This document shows, piece by piece, positions 31,042 to 40,300 of a stretch of 64,000 bases of DNA. The position numbers and the translations under genes were made by a program. The stretch comes from Pycnococcus provasolii. Taxonomy: Eukaryota > Chlorophyta > Pseudoscourfieldiophyceae > Pseudoscourfieldiales. The first letter of the stretch is position 1, and every line of letters starts with the position of its first letter. The stretch lies in NCBI GenBank assembly GCA_049487715.1, contig CP150555.1, forward strand, positions 434,001 to 498,000, in the 5' to 3' direction. Under the pieces are notes generated by a model that saw only the letters and a list, made by a program, of their open reading frames with translations, was not told the origin of the DNA and ran no database searches.

Positions 31042-31122
31042 AAGTAGTACAACGGTCGACAACACCACTCCTTGAGGGCGAGGCTCATGCAACCAAGTAC
31101 CAAGGACCACTCTCATGCCCTT

Positions 31123-31194
31123 CCTAACCCTAACCCTAACCGATTAACCCTAACCCTAACCGGCGAACCCTAACCAGCTAACCCTAACCCTAAC
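31123..31194. repeat. Interstitial telomere-type array 5
   Basis: Four blocks of one or two CCCTAA units separated by CGATT, CGGCG and CAGCT spacers, 230 bp upstream of the NFU start with CCCTAA on its coding strand. Confidence 0.9.
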
Positions 31195-31423
31195 ACACCC
31201 ACGCTCCCCCTCTGGCCCTCTCCCACGCTCCCCCTCCAGGTCCAGCCGAAACCCCCTGTGGCCCTACGATAACTTTAGGTGGGCTCCCCTTCGGCGGCGA
31301 GCTGAGCCTCACCTCACCACAGCCTCCCCTCCCGAGGCTCCGAGTTCCGCCCCTCGCGAGCCTCGGAAAAAGTAAGTCCCCAGCCAAAGCATTCTCCACC
31401 TCTCCCTTTCATCTTTCTTGCCG

Positions 31424-32344
31424 ATGCCTCGCCCGATGTGTCGTCCATGCTTCACACCTCGCTTACTTACCTCTCGCATGCCGTCTCTTACACCATCGTT
31501 GTCACTTCTTGTTAGGTGTTCTCCTATTAATAGGAGATTCGGGGGTTCGGTTTCGGGTACGTGTGCACCTTTCCCAACACGGCGAACACGGCGAAGTCTC
31601 GCACGCTCCTCTTCCACGACGTCTTCGTTGACGTCGACGTCAACATCAGCCCCTTCCATCTCCGCTTCAGCCATCTCGCTCGCACCAAGCGAACAGCAGC
31701 AGCAGCAGCAGCAGCCGTTGGTCATCTCGCCGTTTACGAGTGGAGGCGTGCAACAATCGCTCGACGACGAGGCGGCTGAGACAGATACGAGTAAGCCGCT
31801 CACAGCTGAGTCTGCGAACGAAGCGCTCGACACCGTCAGGCCGTACCTACAGGCGGACGGTGGGGACGTCAACGTCGTCAGCGTGCAGAGCGGGGTGGTA
31901 CTCGTCGAACTTGTCGGCGCGTGTGGAACGTGCACGCAGTCCGCAGCCACGCTGCAGCTCGGCGTGGAAGGCGCGTTGAAACGAGCATTTGGAAAGCAAA
32001 TCGTCAAGGTGCTTCAGGTGGCAAAACGAGACAGCGCCGCCGCCGCCGCGGCAACCATCAACGACCCGACGGCACGCGCGGATCCGGAACGACTTGCCAA
32101 TGCCGAGTCTGCGCTCGCGAAACGCGTCGACGAGCACCTCGACAAGGTGCGTGGCCCTCTTGAGAAGCTCGGTGGTTCGGTGACCGTGAGCCGCTTCAGC
32201 TTGAGTGAAACAAAGCTTGGTGAGGGTGGAATTGTCGAGCTGTCGTTCCAAGGACCGAGTGCGCTTGGCATGGGCATTCAGCAGGCTGTGAAGGAGCAGT
32301 TTGTAAGGGAGGTGAAGGAGGTGAAGTTGATTCAAGTGAGATGA
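31424..32344 (+). CDS. NFU-type iron-sulfur cluster scaffold, organelle-targeted
   Basis: 306 residues from the ATG at 31424 (the frame opens with a TTG six bases earlier). Residues 1-90 are Arg/Ser/Thr-rich and nearly free of acidic residues, a plastid or mitochondrial transit peptide, then a Gln run. The NifU C-terminal domain starts with ANEALDTVRPYLQADGGDVNVV and has the Fe-S motif GACGTC (Cys167 and Cys170). A second degenerate NFU-like half ends the protein (LDKVRGPLEKLGGSVTVSRF...), without cysteines, as in plastid NFU1-3 of plants. These proteins pass 4Fe-4S clusters to photosystem I and other targets. Plastid location is inferred. Confidence 0.88.
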   Translation: MPRPMCRPCFTPRLLTSRMPSLTPSLSLLVRCSPINRRFGGSVSGTCAPFPTRRTRRSLARSSSTTSSLTSTSTSAPSISASAISLAPSEQQQQQQQPLVISPFTSGGVQQSLDDEAAETDTSKPLTAESANEALDTVRPYLQADGGDVNVVSVQSGVVLVELVGACGTCTQSAATLQLGVEGALKRAFGKQIVKVLQVAKRDSAAAAAATINDPTARADPERLANAESALAKRVDEHLDKVRGPLEKLGGSVTVSRFSLSETKLGEGGIVELSFQGPSALGMGIQQAVKEQFVREVKEVKLIQVR

Positions 32345-32453
32345 TTCACTGGTTTGTTACGTTACACAAAAAAATTAGAAACGAAAAGAGAGAGGGACAT
32401 TGCAGTATAGGTTCCCCAGCCCAGTTCAAGATGAGAGAGTTGTTGACGTCATG

Positions 32454-32847
32454 TCAACCCCTTGGTGGTCCGCCTCTACCTTGCTGTCTTTCCGCCTCCA
32501 TCGCAGCCTTCTCCACCTCACGTTTCAACTGCGAAGCCATGGTTTGTGCCTGCTCGCCGTACAGGTTCTTTGCCTCGCCGGCTGTGATGGATGATGGGGG
32601 CAGTGGGAGGGAATCGTGTTTGTGAGTGCAATGAGAAAATGCGCCAGTACGAGCACAACACATATCGTATCAGGCGAGAGTGCGTGATCGTCGCAAGTGT
32701 ACAAAAGGGGCACGTACCTTGTTTCGATGCGTCTTTCAGAAACTCGTTTGTGCGTACTGCGAACCGCTGGAATGTGCGCGAGTTCGCGAGGCCCTCGACG
32801 AGAAGTTCGTTCGCGATGTAGTTGAACACGCGCTGGAAGAACGCCAT
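32454..32847 (-). CDS. 85-residue conserved plant-type protein, two exons
   Basis: Exons 32847-32718 and 32581-32454, joined by a 136-nt GT-AG intron (GTACGT donor, CACAG acceptor) that splits an Ala codon. The product starts MAFFQRVFNYIANELLVEGL, then ANSRTFQRFAVRT, and ends in a charged helix and GRGGPPRG. The opening resembles a small uncharacterised plant protein with NYVANELIVNGLANSHAFQRFAVRT. No function is known to me. An amphipathic N-terminal helix could bind membranes. It converges on the NFU gene (109 bp between stops). Without splicing both halves would be missed. Confidence 0.75.
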
Positions 32848-33924
32848 GTAGGATGGATGTATCGAGAGACGAAAACTGGGAAAACTACCGGGTAAGGTAG
32901 TCTACCTACCTGCGGTGGAGAGCGAGCGAGCGACGAGCACTGGTCAGAGGCAGGCGCCGACGTACTGTACCCACCCGACGGGACCGAGAGGAAATGACGT
33001 CGGCGGAGGAGGAGGAGGCCCGAGGGAGGGGAGGGGCGAGGTTAGATTCGCAGCCCTAGAGGGGTGTAGGGTTAGGGTTAGGGTTACCAAGAAGGGGTAG
33101 GGTTCGAAGGTAACTTTAGGGTTTATGTAGGGTTTTAACTTTTTTAAGGTACTGAAGTCTACTGACTAACCTTAGCTAGGGTTATCCGAGGTGGGTTCCA
33201 CTCTGCTATGGATAGCCATTAGCCATACCCTGAGCAGAGGGCCGAGCGAGGGAGAGGCCGAGTCACCAGAATGGTTGTGGCTTGTGAGGAGGGTTTTGTT
33301 TGGATGTTGGATTTTTTTGGAATGGAGCAAGAATGGAGGAGGAACGGAGGACGGCCGCCACCCCAAGCACAGCAAAAACAGGTGCAGGCCGACGTCGAGT
33401 CGGCGACGGGTACGAGCAGCAGCAGCGCCTCGCCTCCCCCCTTCGTCCCTCGCCAAGACTCGCGTTCCTCGTCCTCGCCTACGAGCAAGCAACAGGGAGG
33501 GGTTCCCTGGGCCTGGGGCGGCTCGCGGCGGCAACCGATCCGCCCAGGACCTAAATAGTACTAAAGTAGAAAAAGGGGGGGGAAGACCGACAGACGGAGC
33601 ATCTCTCTGCCTGTGTGCTGGAACTCTCAACTCCCTTAAAGGTAGACGGAGACGCGTCTGCCTGTTCTCCGCTGGAAAACTATCCAGAAGAGTCGGCGGG
33701 TCCCGTGAGAAAATGCAGAGAGATGCTACCTAGGTTCACCCTTCTCCGGGATCCTCAGGGAGTGCTTTTTCCCCTGCGCACGCCACGTCTGCTTCGTCTT
33801 CTTCCTTGTGTCTTCCTTGGAAGAAGGCTTGTCATTCTCTCATTCTGCTCATTCTCTAGAGGCAGTCTCTGCTCTGCGTCCGTCTGAATATTATATTTGG
33901 TGGATAATATACAGTACGTCAATA
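32848..33924. other. Divergent intergenic region
   Basis: 1.08 kb with a CTACCGGGTAAGGTAG palindromic motif at 32884-32899, a TACTGTA at 32963, array 6, and a TACAGTA at 33910 only 8 bp before the next ATG. The open frames at 33190-33730 are Arg/Ser/Gly-rich and look like GC-rich noise. Confidence 0.5.
33066..33087. repeat. Interstitial telomere-type array 6
   Basis: Three TTAGGG units plus degenerate flanking copies up to about 33130, 219 bp upstream of the minus-strand 85-residue gene, so CCCTAA is on its coding strand. Confidence 0.85.
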
Positions 33925-36253
33925 ATGTCTAAGCAAGTCATCGTCATCGGCGGCGGTCTCGCGGGTCTCAGTGCAGCGCACACCGTCCTGGAAAAAGGGG
34001 GTCGTGTCATACTGGTGGATAAAGAAGCGTTCCTGGGAGGGAACTCGACCAAGGTATGTATGCTTTTGATTGATTTTCGTTCATTTTTGTTGATGTTGGT
34101 GGTTCCATGAACTGCCTCAAGTGTTGCTCCTTGGTGGTTTTTTGCTTTTTTTGCTTTTGTGCTTTTGTGTGTGTGTGCGCGCGCGCGCGCGTTTCGTGGT
34201 TTTTTTGCTTTCTTTTTTTCTTTTTGCGTTTTTTTTCTTTGCCATGAATCACGAAATGAGCAAAACTTTTGAAAGGTTCACTTCGTGTTTGTGGTGGTGT
34301 TCCCTTATATGTATATGCTTTCGTGAGTGAGTGATGACAACGAACGAACGAACGAACGAACAAAAAGACGAAAGCGAGTTTCATTTGGGTTTGGGTTTGT
34401 GAAAAGAAAGAAAAGCCAGGCAACTTTTCTTCTTCTTCTGTGCACATCACACAACAACACTTAAGTGGAGTCAAGGAGGAGGGAGACACACACACACACA
34501 CGCACGCACGCACGCAGCAGCAACAACAACAACAAAATTCCAAAAAAAACAACAACCAACACTAACCACCTCCTTCCCACCACTCATTTTTTGTTTTTAG
34601 GCAACTTCCGGAATCAATGGCGCTCTTACCAAGACGCAGATTGCCAAGGGCATCCCTGACAGCGCGGTCATCTTCGAGCAGGACACCATGAAGAGTGCCA
34701 CCGGAATCAAGCACACGTCCGCGCCGGAGTGGACGCCGCCGCTCGCTCACGTGCTCACGCACGACTCGGGACCCGCCGTGGACTGGCTCATGGAGCGTTT
34801 CGGACTGGACCTCAGCCTCGTCAGCCAGCTGGGTGGACACAGCCAGCCGCGCACGCACCGCGGCAAGGAGCGCTTCCCTGGGTTCACCATCACGTACGCG
34901 CTTCTCGAAAAGCTCGAGCAGGTGGAGAAGGAGTCGAACGGAAAGCTCGCGCAGATCATCACCAAGGCTCGTGCGCACAAGCTGCTCACCGACGCCTCCG
35001 GTGCCGTGTGCGGCGTCGAGTACGAAAAGAAGGGCACGAACGTGCGCGTGTACGGGCCCGTCATTATCGCCACCGGCGGCTTTGCCGCCGACTTCGAGCC
35101 GGACTCCATCCTCATGCGTGTTCGCCCTGACCTCTCGTCGTTCCCCACGACGAACGGAAAGCACTGCACGGGAGACGGCATCAAGATGAGCGAGTTCGTC
35201 GGTGCGGGAACCGTGGACATGGAGAGCGTTCAGGTGCACCCTACCGGGCTCGTGCACCCTGACGAGCCAGATGCCAAGGTGAAGTTCCTTGCCGCCGAGG
35301 CTCTGCGCGGCGTCGGAGGCATCCTGCTTGACGCCAACGGCAAGCGCTTCGCGGACGAGCTCGGACGCCGCGACTACGTCTCAGGAGAGATGTACAAGAA
35401 CAAGGGTCCTTTCCGCCTCATCCTGAACGAGAAGGCGTCCAACGAAATTGCCTGGCACTGCAAGCACTACGTGTCCCGTGGCGTGATGGTGAAGCACACG
35501 AACGGCTTCGAGCTCGCGAAGTTCATGAACGTGCAGCCTTCCACGCTCGCGCAGACATTCTCCGAGTACAACGCGTGCGCGCAGCGCGGCTCGTGCCCGT
35601 ACGGCAAGAAGTTCTTCCACAACACGCCGTTTGACATGAACACCACCTTCCACAGCGCGTGGGTGATGCCAATCGTCCACTACTGCATGGGAGGCCTGCA
35701 CATCGACGCGGACGCGAACGTGCTCGACAAGTCTGGAAGCGTTATCGACGGCCTGACCGCGGCTGGCGAGGTGGCTGGCGGCATCCACGGCCGCAACCGC
35801 CTCGGCGGAAACTCGCTTCTCGACTGCGTCGTGTACGGCCGCGTCTCGGGAGCCACCGCCGCGAAGCAGCTGCTCGAGAGGTCACTGGACCACGTGCAGG
35901 AGGGCGTGCCGTCCATTGTCGACAAGCCTGCGCCCAGCACGGGTGCGTACGTCGCTGCCGCGCCCACCGGCGCCATGGCGTCGCCGGCGGCGTCGCCGGC
36001 GGCGGGCGGATACACGATGGAGGAGGTTGCCAAGCACAACAAGGAGAGCGACTGCTGGGTGGTGCTCGCCGGCATGGTGTACGACGTGACGGAGTTCCTT
36101 CCCGACCACCCGGGTGGCAAGCGCGCCATCACGCTGTACGCCGGCAAGGATGCCACGGAGGAGTTTGACATGCTGCACGACCGAAACGTGCTGACGAAGT
36201 ACCTCCCGAAGGAGGCGTGCCTCGGCCCCGTGGTTGGCAAGGCGAAGATGTGA
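33925..36253 (+). CDS. Fumarate reductase flavoprotein fused to cytochrome b5
   Basis: Exons 33925-34053 and 34601-36253 give 593 residues. The intron is 547 nt (GTATGT...TTTTTAG, phase 0). The N-terminus opens directly with the FAD dinucleotide fold VIVIGGGLAGLSAAHTV, so no targeting peptide is visible. FAD-binding-2 fumarate reductase motifs follow: QVHPTGLVHP, MGGLHIDADANVLD, and GRNRLGGNSLLDC, containing the His and Arg residues used in fumarate/succinate chemistry. After an Ala/Pro/Ser linker comes a cytochrome b5 domain (about 511-593) with HPGG (His546) and the second haem ligand His569. Soluble fumarate reductases of yeast (Frd1/Osm1) and similar fusions in protists reoxidise FADH2/NADH during anoxia or oxidative folding. 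The electron donor here is presumably routed through the b5 haem; that is inference. Confidence 0.92.
34166..34516. repeat. Complementary TG/CG and CA/CG tracts in the intron
   Basis: A GT run then a CG run (about 34166-34191) and a CA run then CGCA repeats (about 34484-34516) flank the middle of the fumarate reductase intron. The two can base-pair in the transcript. A short GAAC run lies at 34340-34362 between them. Confidence 0.8.
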
Positions 36254-36944
36254 GCTTGCGCATTTGTGATAGGTACTCGCATTCAATGAAAACCGCCTGG
36301 AGGAAACATATGTTGGGGGAGGGAAGAGGACACGTGGAGATAGATGAGAAACTAATCTTTGTAATCACTCAATAGCAGCAAACACCGTTCTTAGACTTAA
36401 CTATGGATAACCTTAAAGTTACGGTAAGATTGTCACATCCTCGTCTCATGTCACTCCAGCAGTCATTTCGCGATCTGAACCCCGAATCGTTGGGTCTTGA
36501 GTCTAGGCTATCTGCCAGCCTGCAATGATGCCGCAATGCTATGGCCCAAGAAGTTGTAGGTCGTTGAAGTTACCTTTTGCGGTAGGAACGTGCTGCTGTG
36601 ATCTCACACTTCATTCCTTCCCTCATCGCGCCATCCATCGCCTGTCGACAAGGTCTGTCGTCATCACTCCGCGGCTTGCCAGCCGCGAGTGTTTCTTGCA
36701 AGGCCCATGCAACAGGGGAGATCCGCCGAGGTGTTTGTTTACCTCCGAGGGAGGAGCTCAGAGCTGGAGGGCACCGTGGGAGAGGAGAAGCTCCCAGGGA
36801 GGGGCTCCGGGCAACCTCTCCGGGCACCCCGGGCGGGCGGGCGGCCATCCCATCGCGGGAGATTTCTGCTCCGGAAGGGGGAGTCTATAAGGTCCTTAAG
36901 GTCACCGCACGCATTGAAATTTAATTCCAAAACACCATTTAAGG

Positions 36945-36986
<42 letters not shown>

Positions 36987-37330
36987 GTTTGTTTGCTAGT
37001 TGTAAGCTTCACTTAAGCTCACTTCACACTCCGCGCGCGCGTGTTTGTGTGTGTGTGTTTGTGTGTGTGTGCTTGTTTGTGTGCTTACACATATTGTGGC
37101 GGTACTATCAGGCTAGACTATCAGGCTAGACTATCAGGCTCGAGAGCTCTGTACTGTAGGGTAAGGCCGTGGCGGTAACCAGTAAGTACGAACTTACGTT
37201 TGGATACAAGCCACAGCGGCAGGCTGCGTACGCAAGGGTAAGGGCTACTACGGTGAGGCCGTGGTAAGGGGCGCAGCGCAGAGTTACCTTTTGTGGCTGC
37301 CGGCGGTTGCCTGAGGTTGTGTTCTTTGGG
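36254..37330. other. Intergenic region with GT microsatellite
   Basis: 1.08 kb between two + strand genes. It contains TGTAA at 36360, a pure GT run at 36947-36980 and a degenerate GT/GC stretch at 37030-37085. An ACTATCAGGCTAG triplicate lies at about 37103-37140, and a TACTGTA at 37152. Open frames here are low-complexity. Confidence 0.5.
36947..36980. repeat. GT dinucleotide microsatellite
   Basis: Seventeen uninterrupted GT units. Confidence 0.9.
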
Positions 37331-40300
37331 ATGACGCATGAAAGAAGATTGGCGCCGGTGTCGCGCTACGCGCGCTCCGAGACACGTTCGGGCTGCTGCA
37401 CCACTTCACCACCGCACACCACCACCACCTCAAGAGACGACGTCACAATCGCAACAACCACCACTTCACCAGAAGAAAGAAGAAGGCGAACGCGAACGCG
37501 AAGGCTATCTCTACGCACGCATGTCTGTGGACTGTCGGCGTTTCAGTGCTTGCTGCTCGCAGCCTTGTGTTGTTGGTCGTCGGTGCCCACGAGCACAATA
37601 ACAGTCGTCGCGCAGAATACTACCCACGTACACGGAAACCACACCAGCGTCGGAGCTACGACCACCACCACTTCAGCACCAACCACAGTACCGTCGTCCG
37701 ACTCGTCCACGTGTAGCCAGCTGGCTGCACACCCTGCAACAAAGCAGCCGTGGCCAACTACCACGGGCGACGCATCGAAAGAGTTCCATGACGTGTTCAA
37801 GCTCGGTATGATCACGACGGGATACGCAAACTACAAGTCACAGGGAAGTTCGCACTGCGAGGCAGTGCTGCTGTGGCTAGAGCTCGTGGAAAAGAATGGA
37901 GGAATTCACGACAGTAAAGACAACCTCGTCGCTGTGCACTTGTTCGTCGAGGATGGCATTGTGCTGAATCCGAGCAATGGCCGAAATGACATGACCGCGA
38001 TGAAGGAACGCGCGACCGAACTTGCCGAAAAGCTTGCCGACCCGGCACAGGGCATTGGCGTGCACGCTCTTCTGGCACCGTACACGTCAACGCTCACGCC
38101 GTTCGCTGCAGCTGTTGCCGAAAAGTATGGAATTCCCGCTTTTGCCGCTGGCGCCGCCGCGGACAGTGTGTACGCGTGTCCGACCGATAGGTCCAAGACG
38201 CTGCCATTCGGATGCAACGCGCACGGCGTGAGGAGATTTTCGACCCTGTACGGAACCCTGCCCTCCGCCACCGCGTACCTGAAGGACTCGGTCACGCTCG
38301 CAAACCTGAAGGGCTCGAAGACCATCGCGCTCATCAGAGAAACGGCGTCTTTCACCGAAAGTGTCACTGACGGTATCAGGAGTCAGGCTGAGATGCTCGG
38401 CCTTGATGTAGTGGCGGAATTTCGCGTGGGCGTTGATGCAGAGGCGGAGGCAACTGGGTTAGGCGCTGATGGCACTTCACGCGGCAAGACTTGGGACGAG
38501 GCGCTCCATCCTGTCGCCGAAACGTTGGCGAGGCTGAAACCTGACATGGTTACGTTTGGTTCGTACCAGGCGTCATGCGAAGCATTCATGCGCCATGTGA
38601 AGCGGATGAACTACATGCCCCCGGCGGTTGCCTTCACCGTGTGCGTTGGTTCTCATGATACGCTCGAAAAGCTCACCAAGGACGTGCGCTTCATGGTGGG
38701 ATCATCCGTATGGTCTGACACAGTCTCTGGCACGGAATACATCGAAAATAACCTGTTCAAGCCAAGCCACTTTTTTTCAGAGAATAGAACAATCGGAGCG
38801 CCAGAGCTCTTCTCTAAGATGTACTCAAAGTCGTTCGGCATCAGCCCAACGTACCATGCAGCATCGATGATGGGATGTCTTATCTTGATGGAAGCTTCCA
38901 TTGGCCTCTTGGATCTGACGACATCCGTCCATCTCGTGCATGACTCGTTTCCCCTCGCGACAACCTTGCGTGACGTCTACATGCCAAGCATGCTCGGCAT
39001 ATTGACTGTGAATGCATTTGGGAGAATGGATCGCATCAATCCTGTGACGTTGCAGTACTCGAGCACGGGCGCCATAGAGATCGTAGCTCCTCTAAGTGCA
39101 GCATCGTCGGATGTTGTGTACCCGGCGCCAGCCTGGACCCACCCAGAACGCAACTTCCCCTGTGAGCCCGGTACACGCGTGGATGGTTTGAATGACTGGG
39201 TCATAGACAGTTCGATGGAAAACGGCTGGAAGTGGGCGAACACAACGTGTGAACCATGTCCCATGGGATATCACTCGAGTGTGAAGGGCATGCTTTCCTG
39301 TCTTAAATGCCCTGTCAATACATTTGCAGCCAACTACAGCACGTCGCAGTGCATGGCGTGCCCCACAGGTTCGACCACGAGAGGTGAGATGGGAAAGGCG
39401 ACATGCTCCCCTTGCGAGGCTGGAGATTTCCACGACATAATGAGAGGAACGTGCTCTCCGTGCGCTGCTGGCACGTTCTCGGACGATCGTCGAACCTTGC
39501 AGTGCACATCTTGCAAGGATCTTGCGGGAAATCAATACCAAGACGAAGCTGGCAAAACGTCGTGCAAGAGTTGCCCCGCGAACGCGGAGAAGCCATCGTA
39601 TGGTATTCTGAAGACGGAATGCAACTGCAAGCCGGGTTTCGTGCGAAAGTATAATAAAAAGGGCGATTTTGAGTCTTGCATCTTTTCTCCGAGGAGCGCA
39701 GTGAACATCGCTATTATCGCCACGGTGTGCTTGTGCATCGCCATGACATTTCTCGTCGCCGGCTTCAACTACGTTCGACGACAGCGCATGATGCACAAAA
39801 GATTCAAGGATTTGCAAGAGAGCGCGGAATATCTGCGAGAGGTGAGTCAAGTGCTACTGGGCAAGGCCAACTATCACGGCCCGATCGTCGAACCAGACAC
39901 GCTGGATACCGCGGAGGAGATTACCTTCGTCGTGACGGATTTGCAGGACTCGACGATGCTGTCGGCACTGCTTCCCAAGGACATCTACGAGAGCATGCTG
40001 CAGAGTCATGATCAGGTGATGCGCACATGCGTTCGTAAGTATGGCGGGTACGAGATCACGACGCAGGGAGATAGCTTTGAAATCGCATTCACCACGAGCC
40101 TCACTGCGATTGAGTTCTGCCTCGAAGTGCAAGAGCAACTCGTCAATGTCCCATGGCATCCCAAATTGCTTGGGGTTACTGGCTGCACCGACGTGTTGAT
40201 GGATGCGATTTCGACCATGCCAATCTTTCGTGGACCGCGGGTGAGAATGGGGATCCATAAGGGCGTTGCCGGAACATTCACAAGAACGATTCGAGACCTC

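Larger units (their letters stand above)
30419..31423. other. Divergent intergenic region, RIB43A / NFU
   Basis: 1 kb with six or more TACAGTA/TACTGTA heptamers (30510, 30661, 30666, 30929, 31018, 31034), a perfect inverted repeat at 31017-31041 and array 5. A short-period CGTGGACCGTGG repeat occurs near 30550-30600. No gene seen. Confidence 0.55.

Noticed and set aside
33191-33733. 180-codon frame upstream of fumarate reductase
   Set aside because: Starts without a good ATG context and consists of Arg/Ser/Gly-rich low-complexity; spacer composition.
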